From: Pseudo-nitzschia pungens
Lineage: Eukaryota; Bacillariophyta; Bacillariophyceae; Bacillariales; Bacillariaceae
Length of the DNA: 64,000 nt
Reading direction: 5' to 3'
Assembly (NCBI GenBank): GCA_037355855.1
Contig: CM074760.1
Span: forward strand, 7,060,501-7,124,500
The notes under the pieces were generated by a model that was given only the letters and a program-made list of their open reading frames with translations, did no database searches and was not told the DNA's origin. Below are positions 9,265 to 19,521 of this stretch, piece by piece (within the stretch, counting starts at the first letter, position 1; every line of letters begins with the position of its first letter). A program made the position numbers and the translations under genes.

Positions 9265-11232
9265 ATGATGACTCTCTCCGTTGAAGGGCACGGTGGCTTG
9301 CGCCGTTTTCTATCTGTTACGCTGTCGGTTGTGTGTTGCCATTGGCTAGCAGTTGTCCACTCGTTTTCGCTGCCCGAGGCCGCACTCACCTTTCACCGGT
9401 ATGCGTTCTCCATTTCACATTCCGCTGAACCAAGCCAATCAATCATAATATACGAATGCAGACGAAAAAGATCCAAAAGAAAATTATTTCAAACGCCATT
9501 TTTGAAGTCATCGCGAGGATGCAACGAGCGGGAAGAGGGGCCGAAAGCACTGCTGCTTCTTCGATCTTCCCAGTCAACAGGAGAATCTTCGGACGAGGAA
9601 CAGAGCTTGCTACACGCTCTTGAATCAGCGGGGTATTGCCGTGTTGCCATTGCACCTTCTGTGCCGGCCGATGGCACGGCTTATTGTTACGAGTTGTCGA
9701 GGGCAACGGGAATGCTGAAACTGGTAGCGTCGCCACCCGAATCATCGGGGGAATTCGTAGCGCCGCGATGGGTACCGATGGTGCGCGGCGAAGAAAACGT
9801 TCTGGTAGCAAACGGTTGGAGCTTTCTCGATCCCGACGAAAGCGAGCCAATGTCGGCATTTGACATTGACGATGCCAACGCCGAAGCGGAGTACCGACCG
9901 AAATGGGGGACAAACGACAATCGACCAGATGCATCGGCGAACCAGCAAGATGACGCGGGGGTTTTGCAACTCTCGTCGCTCGGGTACGATTTATCACCTC
10001 TCACCCAAGAAGACATCTTGTTGGAAGGAGACTCCCTCTCGAGCAATCCGTACTCTCGGGGGGTTCTGCTCAACGGCGAAACGGATCCACCGAACACGAA
10101 ACTAACCTCGAATGGATTTGACTTTCGAGGCTCTGCGGGACAATCCGATATTCCAGCGGGGATTTTTTTCGCGGCTGTCGGAGGTCTTCCGCTGTTTTCT
10201 TCTACGGATCTATCCCCAACAACCGGCTCGTCTGGCTGGCTGTCCTTTTCGAGACCACTGGCCGAGTCGCACGTCATTCACGTCGAACCCGAACAGGATT
10301 CGATGGATCGGCGAATCGAGGTCGTTTGTGCGAGAACCCGATGCCACCTCGGTCACTTTTTCGGACCTACCGAAGGATACTGCATCAACGCCAGTGCGCT
10401 GAAATTCGTTCCCACCAGCACAAAAGTCTCGTCCCCGCCGCGCTACCCGCTCTCGGTAGCGTCGCGTCCCATCTCGTGGCGTCCCCTGGACGATCCCGAC
10501 GAGCTCCCGCCGGCTCATCGACTCCTGAAAGCCGTGATCGAGCAACACGGAACCTTTGAGAGAGTGGCCCTGGGTTGCGGTTGCTTTTGGCACGTCGAAT
10601 TTGCCCTGCGGCGCCTGCCCGGTGTTCATTCCACAATGGCTTGCTACGCCGGGGGCCACAAGACCTCGCCGACCTACAAAGACGTGAGCAAGGGAGAAAC
10701 CGGGCACGCGGAGGTTGTTTCTCTCGTGTACGATCCCGATGTGTGTCCCAGCAATGTGGTATTCGATTGCTTTCTGGCCATGCACGACCCGACCAAAGTG
10801 CGGGCGCACGGAAAGCACGCTCTCAACACCGGCCAATACAGAAGCTGCATTTTTCTCTCGGGTGTTGCGCTCGAACAAACCGCTCGAGAATGCCTGAACC
10901 GGTGCCGGGAACAGCTCGGGAAAGAACTCAGCACCGACATCCGGCTGATGGGGCAACGACAAAGTGGACAGCAAGGTTTGAGCATCGCTTCCCCAGAGGA
11001 GTTCGGCGAGGGTTGGTGCTGGAGGGCAGAAGACCGACACCAGAGACACGACGAGAGAATCAAGGGGAAATTGAAGGGTTTCACTGCTACGAATCGTTCA
11101 TCTATAACGTTGAGTGCAAGCAAATGGTTGGACGAATATGGCAGAAGAACGCCCAGCATACTCGGAGGTTCTGCCGACCTAGAAAGATCACTCCATCCGG
11201 ATGATGATGGGATGGCAATGATGATGATTTAG
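9265..11232 (+). CDS. MsrB-like/MsrA fusion methionine sulfoxide reductase, 655 aa
   Basis: The protein starts with a hydrophobic leader (about residues 12-35, ending VVHSFSLP), suggesting entry to the secretory path or, if F34 is the diatom plastid signal, the plastid. About residues 295-385 match MsrB: G-x(7)-GxPLFSS, then GWLSF, then HLGHFF, then GYCINASALKF with the catalytic-type C373. About residues 430-610 match MsrA: GCGCFWHVEFAL with nucleophile C440, CYAGGHKTSPTYKDV, GHAEVV, NTGQYRS and AEDRHQRHDE. MsrA reduces the S epimer and MsrB the R epimer of methionine sulfoxide, so a fusion can repair both. Oddities: the zinc-binding CxxC pairs of MsrB are broken (positions 303 and 306 are A and G; 358 is T), and a tail of about 50 residues follows MsrA. 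The first ATG is at 9265 and a second follows immediately. Confidence 0.88.
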   Translation: MMTLSVEGHGGLRRFLSVTLSVVCCHWLAVVHSFSLPEAALTFHRYAFSISHSAEPSQSIIIYECRRKRSKRKLFQTPFLKSSRGCNEREEGPKALLLLRSSQSTGESSDEEQSLLHALESAGYCRVAIAPSVPADGTAYCYELSRATGMLKLVASPPESSGEFVAPRWVPMVRGEENVLVANGWSFLDPDESEPMSAFDIDDANAEAEYRPKWGTNDNRPDASANQQDDAGVLQLSSLGYDLSPLTQEDILLEGDSLSSNPYSRGVLLNGETDPPNTKLTSNGFDFRGSAGQSDIPAGIFFAAVGGLPLFSSTDLSPTTGSSGWLSFSRPLAESHVIHVEPEQDSMDRRIEVVCARTRCHLGHFFGPTEGYCINASALKFVPTSTKVSSPPRYPLSVASRPISWRPLDDPDELPPAHRLLKAVIEQHGTFERVALGCGCFWHVEFALRRLPGVHSTMACYAGGHKTSPTYKDVSKGETGHAEVVSLVYDPDVCPSNVVFDCFLAMHDPTKVRAHGKHALNTGQYRSCIFLSGVALEQTARECLNRCREQLGKELSTDIRLMGQRQSGQQGLSIASPEEFGEGWCWRAEDRHQRHDERIKGKLKGFTATNRSSITLSASKWLDEYGRRTPSILGGSADLERSLHPDDDGMAMMMI

Positions 11233-12450
11233 GTTTCATGGAAAAGGATGTTGGAAAATTAAACAGAGAGTTCCATATCTAGGCTTAAGTGGTCGTTCGG
11301 AAGGGAAGGAAAAGGAAGGAAAAGGAAAGGAAAGGAATCCTTTAATCAAGAGCGTTTGTTGCTGCCATGTTATTTTCCTCATGCCATGCACGTGTCCATG
11401 AAATCTTTTCCCAACTGTCACATTAGAATACCAGATACGGTAGGACTGGCAGAAACATGAAAGTTGAAAGTATTGGTAGTCTCTGGTGCCTTGGCGACTT
11501 GAATCGTGGAACGGTCTTTCTACTCCAACTCCGTTTAATAGAATGGCTCGAGGTGAGGAGAAGAGATTGATTGTGTCGACTCCAATTGTTTTGTGTCGAA
11601 AGATTTTCCGAATCGTACGGTAACCTTAAGACTTAATTACGGTACCCATTTTGTACTTACCGTAAGGTTACTTTCCACAGGCCAAGAAAATCTAAGGTGA
11701 TGAAAATAATACCGTTGAAAAAATAATAGTAGTATCTTGTTTCCATTGGTGATGACAACGCACCGCAATTTGAAGATGTCAACAATTCCCGTACCGGTAG
11801 GCCTACGTGTATGCGTTTCCCCACGTCACCTTTTGTTTTGACACCCCGAATGAATCAATCCATCCATCCTTTCGCGGAAAAAGAATGACCAGCATGTTTC
11901 GTAAAATCGGCGAACTAGAAGAGAAGAAATCGACCCGTTGTATCCCGTAGTTCTATTAGGCTATTGTTCTTCGCATTATTGTATGACGAACCATTTGTGT
12001 CACGTCGAACTTACACGGACCAATGAAAGTTCCATGTCAAAATTTTGGTGATCTTGTAACTCCTATGAATACCCGTACCACGAATTGGTTAGGTGCGTAT
12101 TACATCGTATTCCATCAACAACGAGAACCTACCGTAGTTCCCCGGTCCCCCAAGTCGTCCATCCTCCGGCAGTCATGTTGCAGCTCGAAGTGCTTTGTGT
12201 TACTGAGAACTTCCTGCGGAGCAACACGTTTTTTCCAACATTGGTCCTTGCTGCACGATTTGAAGCGATTTCGATACTCCCACTTACGCATTACAATTGT
12301 TTGTTGTTGCGCAAATTCATTCCAAACAGGCAACAACTCTTTTGTGTGTTCGCAGGAAAGTGAAAACTGTAACAGCCGAAGGGACGGACCGACCGACCGA
12401 CCGACTTCTGCCCTGTCTCTTGCACCCCGTCTTGTAGCTCCTCGATAGCA
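11233..12450. other. Intergenic region
   Basis: About 11295-11340 is a GGAAA/GGAAG purine microsatellite. The rest contains scattered TACGGTA/TACCGTA words and, at about 12390-12405, a GACC tetranucleotide run. No gene is supported; frames at 12023-12448 overlap the next gene's 5' region and look non-coding. Confidence 0.5.
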
Positions 12451-13839
12451 ATGAATTCTTTTCGTCGAGCGTCCGGAAAGATGATCCGGATCCTTTCGTT
12501 CACCGTCCTTGTGACGATGATGTTTCTTCTTCTCGAGGGAGAAGCTTCCGGGGGAGTCAACTCGAAGCGAAACAGCGATGGCATCAAGTTTCCTCGCTAT
12601 GAAGTTTACGACCTGCCAGCAATTCAATGGGCCTGTCAACCATTTCTGGAACGACACCTGAACAGCATGGAGGCAAAGCAACTCGGGCACCATCTCAATC
12701 CGATGAAAGAAAAGACGAAGGAGCTCTGCATGAAACTCCGCGGAGGAAACTTACTCGAAGGATCCGATAGCTCGAACGACAACGACGTGGTTCTGATCGA
12801 GGATAGCACCACAGAGGGTGCTGCGGAAATCAGCAACAGCAGCGTGGACGAGAGCAGCATAACCATGTTGGAGAGCGAAGAGAACGCTGGGGAGGAAGCA
12901 GAGGTGGACGTTGTCGGAAGCGAATCGTCTTTGCCAATCAATGGTGGTCATAGGAGAACGTCGGCACCGACAATAGAGGACGAGCGTCCGAATCCAGCCG
13001 ATGAAGCAGAACAACTCTGTCCCTCCGAACAAGCAAACCTCGCACCAAGTGCGGCACCTTCTTTAGCCGACACCGAGTACAAGTTTTCTCTCTTTCAAAA
13101 AGGCGACGGACACGAAACCGATGCGGATGGCATTCCCGACCGGTACTTGAAAATGCAAGGCAACCGGCGTGACCTGGCCAAGGCGGCAATGGAGAACACT
13201 GTGAAGTGGCGAAAAGAGAACGACATTGACACAATCTTGGCGCGACCCCATCCCAAATTCGATATCTCCAAGGCGGTTTTCCCGCATTATTTCTGCGGAC
13301 GGGACGACACCCAGCACGTCATTCTGCTTCAACGACCGGGCTTGATGAACGTCAAACTCGCGCACAAGAACGGCTTGACGGGCGAAGAACTGCTCTTTCA
13401 CTACATTTATGTGATGGAATACCTGTGGCGCATCGTCGACCCCGCACCGCAGGCGACCATGACGTCGATCATAGATCTGACGGACATGAACATATCGATA
13501 TTGCGCAAACGAGAGCAGCTCCGGATCGGGTCCCTGTTTTTGTCCACCATGGACGCACACTTTCCGCAACGGTCCCACAAGACGTTCCTGATCAATGCTC
13601 CCAAGTGGTTCGGTGCTCTCTACAAGCTCGCGTCTCCACTGTTGCGAGAAAGCACCAAGGAGAAGATCATGATTCTGACAAAGGGGAAGGAACAGGACGA
13701 AATTCTGAGAGATTTGTTGCGGGATTGTCCAATTCCCAAGGGGACAAAATACGAAGATGTTCCTGCCGGAATCATGGAAGACGAATTGCGCAACTTTGTA
13801 AGTTTGGATTTTGGAATTGGGAGCGACGAGAAAACATAA
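12451..13839 (+). CDS. CRAL-TRIO (Sec14-like) lipid-binding domain protein, 462 aa
   Basis: The N-terminus has a hydrophobic segment (about residues 13-28, ILSFTVLVTMMFLLLEG), a probable signal peptide or anchor. Residues about 90-200 are acidic, serine-rich and low in complexity. From about residue 225 the pattern is that of CRAL-TRIO N then the Sec14 lobe: KMQGNRRDLAKAAMENTVKWR, then 'HYFCGRDDTQHVILLQRPGLMN', 'SIIDLTDMNIS', 'HFPQRSHKTFLINAPKWF', 'LASPLLRESTKEKIMIL'. Such domains bind and exchange phosphoinositides, phosphatidylcholine or other hydrophobic ligands between membranes. A second in-frame Met eleven codons downstream could be the true start. A leader on a Sec14 domain suggests the endomembrane system or plastid rather than cytosol (inference). 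Confidence 0.85.
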   Translation: MNSFRRASGKMIRILSFTVLVTMMFLLLEGEASGGVNSKRNSDGIKFPRYEVYDLPAIQWACQPFLERHLNSMEAKQLGHHLNPMKEKTKELCMKLRGGNLLEGSDSSNDNDVVLIEDSTTEGAAEISNSSVDESSITMLESEENAGEEAEVDVVGSESSLPINGGHRRTSAPTIEDERPNPADEAEQLCPSEQANLAPSAAPSLADTEYKFSLFQKGDGHETDADGIPDRYLKMQGNRRDLAKAAMENTVKWRKENDIDTILARPHPKFDISKAVFPHYFCGRDDTQHVILLQRPGLMNVKLAHKNGLTGEELLFHYIYVMEYLWRIVDPAPQATMTSIIDLTDMNISILRKREQLRIGSLFLSTMDAHFPQRSHKTFLINAPKWFGALYKLASPLLRESTKEKIMILTKGKEQDEILRDLLRDCPIPKGTKYEDVPAGIMEDELRNFVSLDFGIGSDEKT

Positions 13840-14626
13840 AAGTCGTGATCCTTCGATTCATTTGATTTGATTGATTGATATGTACTTGTATCGGGTTTAA
13901 TTTTGTGGTGATCTCACTTTTATTTTATTGTCTCGAATTTTTGTGGCGTTGGTTGTCATTTGTTTCTTTGAATCCGGTACTCGTACCCAATAACGCTCAA
14001 CAGTGTTTGGCGCGGTTAGAGGAAGCCGGGGAAACGATGTTGCCGGTCGATCCTGTTTAGGTTCGAAAGCACATCGATGCGTTCGGTATTGATCAATCCG
14101 CACCAAAAAAGCTAGGTGATGAAGTACATCATAAATTTTTCTTGCACAAAATTACCGTTCCATTTTTTGCAGCGTTATTCATCAAAATACTATCAATCAC
14201 TGTATGTCCAATTACTACGTCAGAAACGATGTTTTGGTTGGAAATCACATCAATACGTATGGTATTGATCAGCGCCAGAACAGCTTGGTGAAGTACATCA
14301 TAAATTATTCTTGCACAAAATTACTTTACCACTGTACGCAGCGTTAGTCAATACTACTGCACTACTATCAGAAACAAGGCTTGACCCTACTCGCGTCGTA
14401 ATAGTGGCAACATTTCATCAGTATTTGACCTTTTCGTGGTTGTTCCACGTCGTTGGAAATGGAAGGAAATGTTCTCAATCTCAAAATGCCCGAGAATGCA
14501 GATGACAACTGCCTAGAACACTAACCATGGCACATCGCAAAACTTTTATTATGCGTGGGACACGCCACCAATGATAGTAGTAATAGCAATACAACCATCA
14601 TCAATATTGTTTTGAGATTTTCTATT
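13840..14626. other. Intergenic region between convergent genes
   Basis: This lies between two gene 3' ends. It contains the diverged two-copy tandem repeat listed separately. Otherwise it is AT-rich with no gene seen. Confidence 0.5.
14061..14375. repeat. Diverged tandem duplication, two copies about 176 bp apart
   Basis: The segment at about 14061-14200 recurs at about 14237-14375. Shared words include GGTATTGATCA, GAAGTACATCATAAAT, TTCTTGCACAAAATTAC and GCAGCGTTA, in the same order and orientation. Several substitutions and small gaps separate the copies, so the duplication is not recent. Confidence 0.8.
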
Positions 14627-15772
14627 TCAATACCTTAGGATTTGATCGATCATGCCCTGGGCCTGGCGGATGTAGCCGCCACCAAAGAGCACGTCGTGGT
14701 TCAGGATGTGATAGAGGTTGTACACGGTTTTCCGTTTCTCGTGTCCCTCCGACAGGGGCCACACCGACTCGTACCCGTCGTAAAAGTCGTTCGTGAAACC
14801 ACCAAACAGGTACGTCATGGCCACGTCCACCTCGCGGTCCCCGTAATAGGACGCGGGATCAAAGATCGTGGGCGCGATCCCGCCGGGAGCCCCGGCGTCC
14901 CTGCAGAATCCCTTGTTGCCGCCCCACAGATCGCCGTGCACGATGCTCGCCACGACGGGATCGCCGCCGCGGGCCTCCGGCGCCAGCAGCTCCCGGGTCT
15001 TTTGGCGGAGGGCCGCGATCTTGTCGGGGGAGAGCCCCCCCGCGTTTCCGGTCAGCTTGAGCATGTGGCCCAGCCGGTGCTCGTCCCAAAAGTCGGCCCA
15101 GTCCGAGTGCCACGGGAGGTTGGGCTGGAAGGTCGCGCCGATGGTGTTGTCGACGGGAAAGCCAAAGGGTTGCTCCGGATTGGGGGACACGCCGGCCTTG
15201 TGCATATTGGCGAGTGCCACTCCCAGCTCGTACTGGCCCTTGGAGCCGCCGCCGCAGAATTCCAGATATTCAAAGAGCGCAAAGGCCCGGTCCCCGTCTT
15301 TTCCAAAGGCGATCGGGGTTGGGACGCGAATGGTGTGGGTGTCCGACATAGCCTTGACGCCCTCGTACTCGGCGCGGAGCATGTCGTACCCGTTTCGTGC
15401 CGATTTGATAAAGTACTTGGTGTTGGTCTCCTTGTCGAGAAGCGCTCCGGTGGTGGCACCCCCGCCCCCCGAAGCTCCTCCCCCCGTCGTGGGCGAGAGA
15501 GAGACCTCGCGCCCGAGGGCATCCGATGCGGCGCTCGACACCGTATCGAGAAAGGTCGCTCGGCAGGTGGTCATTGCAGCGGTAGCGGGGTTTCTCCCCG
15601 TCGCGCTCGAGGTCGCAAAGGCTCGGGACGGGCGGACAAAGCCACCAACGAACACTAGTACCGATGCCAGGGCAGTGATGGAAACGGAAACACCAATCAG
15701 GACTCCTCTACCGAATCGTTGTTGTCTCGAACCGACACCTCGGGATTTCGCGAGAATCATGGTATGAACCAT
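14627..15772 (-). CDS. Fructosamine/ketosamine-3-kinase, probably plastid-targeted, 381 aa
   Basis: The N-terminus has a basic start, a hydrophobic segment (about residues 23-45) and then RPSRAFATSS, which fits the diatom plastid-targeting pattern with a phenylalanine after the cleavage site. From about residue 66 the frame matches the FN3K family: TKYFIKSARNGYDMLRAEYEG (lysine and glutamate of the ATP site), FALFEYLEF, the catalytic loop SIVHGDLWGGNKGF, and IFDPASYYGDREVDVAMT followed by YLFGGF. The family phosphorylates sugar-amine adducts on proteins, which then fall off, so it repairs glycation. A glycine/threonine-rich insert at about residues 95-108 is low in complexity. Single exon, GC-rich. 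It converges with the Sec14-like gene. Confidence 0.9.
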   Translation of the reverse strand: MVHTMILAKSRGVGSRQQRFGRGVLIGVSVSITALASVLVFVGGFVRPSRAFATSSATGRNPATAAMTTCRATFLDTVSSAASDALGREVSLSPTTGGGASGGGGATTGALLDKETNTKYFIKSARNGYDMLRAEYEGVKAMSDTHTIRVPTPIAFGKDGDRAFALFEYLEFCGGGSKGQYELGVALANMHKAGVSPNPEQPFGFPVDNTIGATFQPNLPWHSDWADFWDEHRLGHMLKLTGNAGGLSPDKIAALRQKTRELLAPEARGGDPVVASIVHGDLWGGNKGFCRDAGAPGGIAPTIFDPASYYGDREVDVAMTYLFGGFTNDFYDGYESVWPLSEGHEKRKTVYNLYHILNHDVLFGGGYIRQAQGMIDQILRY

Positions 15773-16586
15773 ATCGTAGTAACCTTAGTGTTCGCACCGT
15801 TCGCCTCTTCGAATCTTCTCTGTATCTTGGGGTTCGGATGTGACTGTCTCGCCGGATGCGTGCGATCACACTATTATTTTCAGAACTTCCTGTATCATGC
15901 CCGAGACAACATCAATAACCTTACCGTATGTACGAGTATCTTCCCGCCTGGTTTTCGGTAACAAGTAGAGATCTAAGACCTTACCGGTACGTTGGATCGA
16001 TCATCGATGATGCATGCATTCGCACGTCCAAACATCACTAATGAATGAATGAATCTTTTCCTGGAAATTATCAATACCAATGAATCATATGTATGAAGAC
16101 TACTAAGTTGGAGAGAGTGAACCAGATGGAAATCCAAAGTGATTCATATCTATCATAGGTATAATACATATTATATAATTAGTCGCTTCTTTCTTCGTTT
16201 CAAAATCAACATAAAAAAACAGGCATTTTTTTTCCACCGCTAAGGCCGAAAATTATTGTTTATGACATCTTTGTTGCTCTCAACGCAAGGAGTGCGTGAC
16301 CAAAGGAAAACAAGTCTTACAAGTAACTTATGAATATGAGTATTTTTTGAACGAAGTAACCCTTTTGCTCTCGTCGATGCAAGGATCACCTCTTTGGCAA
16401 AGTTGTGATTCCTTTCCCTCCCATCACCACAGCGCTCCACCCCGACGAACGAACCGAATCCGCAGTGTTAGCGATTGAATGATTCATTCATTTCCTTCCC
16501 TTTTCGCACTGCACCTAAGATTACCGAGCTCCGCTAGACTACTACTTCGTACTAAGTAATACGGCAATTGCAATCGTCCCGACACA
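15773..16586. other. Intergenic region between divergent genes
   Basis: Between the kinase (minus) and Exo70 (plus). It contains TTACCGTA and TTACCGGTACG words around 15920-15995 and an AT-rich patch at 16140-16240. No gene is supported. It probably holds both promoters. Confidence 0.45.
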
Positions 16587-19322
16587 ATGATTCAAACCGA
16601 GACGCGCCGCGTCGAGGCCCTGAACCGGAGCCTTCAAAAAATGAAGACCACCACGGCCACCGCGTGCCTCCGGTGCGACCAGCTGACGAAACGGGCCCGG
16701 CAGCTGGACTCGCTGACGAGTCCCGCCTCGGACGCCTCGAGCATGATGAGCAAGGCGTCCAACAACCTCGGAGCGACGCTCGTTTTCATGAAGGACGCCC
16801 GCGAGAAGTTCGACACCATCGTGGACTGTCAACCGGCCATTGATCGGTTGCATCGGGGGGTTCTGTACATGCAGAACGAGCGATCGGGCAACAAGAAGGG
16901 GGGCGCGGCCCGCCACAATCCCTTTGAGAACACCAAGACCTCCGAGAAGGAAAAGACGGTGATTCTGACGGAACAGGACGTCTACGCGGCCGCCGATTCG
17001 ATGGAGATCATCCGTGATGCCTACGAGTACTTTATCGATCGACGCCACTGGAGATCGACGGCGGATTCCCTGACCTCTCTGGAACGGGTGCACCAGGCCG
17101 GGGTCACGTCCATGTGCACCCTCGAAAAATTTCACCTGATTGACAGCGGGCAGGCCCTGAGGATCAAGCGGGTGGTCAAGCAGGAAGAAAACCGGATCAC
17201 ACCCGCCAAGGAGACGGCGCAACAGGTACGTGAATGGAATGGAAGAGAACGAACTGGAACGAAACGGAACGGAACGATACACACGGTAGATTCGAGAGCG
17301 GAGTCGAAACTTGTAGTGTGGTTTGTCTTTTCGATATTCCAACCAACCTCCTGTTTGTTATTCCTTTGCGATGGCCTTCCGGGAACCTCCATTGGGTGTT
17401 GCGCAGACCCGAGATCGGCTGGCGGCAGCGCTCCAGAATCGGGATTTGTTGCGAAGCATCGGGGAGTTCGAAGAGTACCAGCCCGTCGAAGCCCGGCTGG
17501 TTCGAGAATTGCGGGGGATCTTTGAGTGCCTCGGGGGCAACGGCTTCCAGCTCGGTCTCCCCCACCGGCACGAACCGCAGGGGCTGACCCAGCACTTTGG
17601 CCACACCGCCAACCGCGTCTTCCGGACCGAAAAGGTTGGCAGCGGCATGTACACCAACATTGTGCAGCGCACGCTCCGGACGGGATTTCCCCACGTGGAT
17701 GCCTACGCGGAGGCCCGCAAGACCGTTGCGTTTGGGTGCGTCGATCAGTACCACCGGCGGCTCAAGACGGAGCGCAAAAAGAACGCCGAGAAGTTTGCGG
17801 CCAACGTTGTCGGTGATCCGGCGGATGCGGCGGCCCGCGACGCGGTGCGGTGTCTGGAACACGGAATGGTGGTGGTCGCCGGAGAGAAAAACGTGTACCG
17901 GACCGTGGTATCGCCCTCCCTGACCAAGATTGCCGACGAGGACGCCGTCAACGACGAAATCTCGCCATTCTATCGAAAGGCCTGTGCCGCGGCCTATTCC
18001 CACGTCGCTTCGGCCGTCGTCGACAAGACGATGGACATTATCGAAACCGTCTTTCTGAAAGAGGGAAGAATCGGCCACCAATCCGGCGCCAAGGGAGAAC
18101 CTCCACAGCCCCTGACGGTCCGGCAGACCGCGGCAGCAGCGACGGCGGGATTGCGAATGCTGGACGGCGTCCGAATGCTGGGACCCTCCCTGGCGAAATT
18201 GTGCGACATGCCCATTGGGGACGGCGGAGACGAGCCGGAAAGCCTGGCATCGATCTTGTGCATCGCCATCCACCGAACCACCGTCAAGAACACGGCTCGG
18301 ACACTCGAAAACCTGGCCAAGGCCATCCAGGAAGACCCCGTCAAGGGTGGCGCCCAGCGCGTGAAGGATGCCCGCGTGGCGCTCCTGACGGTCGACGTGG
18401 TGCGGGCCGTCAAGCTCATTTCCCCCTTTGACAGCGCCTACAAATCCGTTTCCAAGCGGCGACAGCTTCCGTGGGATCCCAACATGGGAGACGATGCCGG
18501 GGAACTGGACACCTTCATCCGGTACCTGGTGATGCGGTTGGTCAACTCACTCAAGGGGAAGGCGCTCAACTACACGAAACATTCCGCCGATATATCGTAC
18601 GCACGAAGCAGCATGTTCATGATGAACAACACATTTTATCTCCGGGACGGGCTGGGTCCCAAGGGAGAGAGCGCGGCGATCACGGTTGAAGACTTTCGGA
18701 TCGATAGTTCCTGGTTTGTGGACAAGGTCAACAAGCTGTTCGAATCCGAAAAGGGCAAGTACATTCAGCAGTGGGAGGCTCTCAACACACATCTGACTTC
18801 GGTGGAACACGACGAGTTGGAATACCAGAAAAACGACACGATCTTGTCGCTGGATAGTGGACGATTGATCAAGAGCCGTTTCAGTGGTTTCAACGAAGGT
18901 GAGTACTCGTACTACATGTATGTTTGATTTGTTGTTCGGGAACAAACAGAACAGTACGGTACCATTGCATTGTATGCCTCGTTTCTTCTGACCCTCGTTG
19001 TTTTTTTTTTTTTCCAACAATAATTATTATTGCTTCGTTATTATCATTATTATTATTATCGTTTGTAATGCTTCCGATACTGGCTTCCAACGCAGATTTC
19101 GAGCGCATTTTTGAAGAACACAAGGACTTGTGCGTCGTGGATCCACGGCTTCGCGATCTGCTACAAAAGGAAGTCGCGGGGGTCTTTCTTCCCAATTACC
19201 GTCGGTTCTACGAGAAATACACAAAGATTCGGTTCTCGAAGAAGCACCAGAACGAGTACACCAAGTACAGCCCCTCCAAGATCGAGGAGAAGCTGAACGA
19301 GTTGTACGTGGATCCGGAGTAA
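16587..19322 (+). CDS. EXO70: Exocyst subunit Exo70, 3 exons, 785 aa
   Basis: Exons are 16587-17225, 17407-18898 and 19096-19322. Introns are GT-AG (181 and 197 nt) and the phases join correctly. Exo70 is a rod-shaped helical subunit of the exocyst; it tethers secretory vesicles to the plasma membrane by binding phosphoinositides and Rho GTPases. The N-terminal part has the coiled helices typical of CorEx. The C-terminus in exon 3 is the clearest family mark: DFERIFEEHKDLCVVDPRLR, then VAGVFLPNYRRFYEKYTKIRF, then 'KYSPSKIEEKLNELY', matching the conserved 'F...y......vpd..LR..l......yr.f' ending. Length is close to fungal and plant members (about 620-700 aa) with inserted basic loops. Confidence 0.87.
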
Positions 19323-19521
19323 CAGGTGTGATGTAATAATAGTTTGGAATTCTAGAATCACGGCTTTTTTGTGTTTAGTTTCTGTTCGAGCCTAGTGTCT
19401 CGAGAGCCAACAGCATGACGATTCCGGAATTGATTGTTTGTTTGATTGTCATCAGAGAGCCGATTCGGCAGTGGATTCGACTCCGAATTCCGGTTGCGTC
19501 CCATCCCACGTTCGCGACGCA

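Noticed and set aside
14642..15767. Long plus-strand frames (338 and 299 codons) opposite the fructosamine kinase
   Set aside because: They are shadows of the GC-rich kinase gene; only the minus frame shows catalytic motifs.
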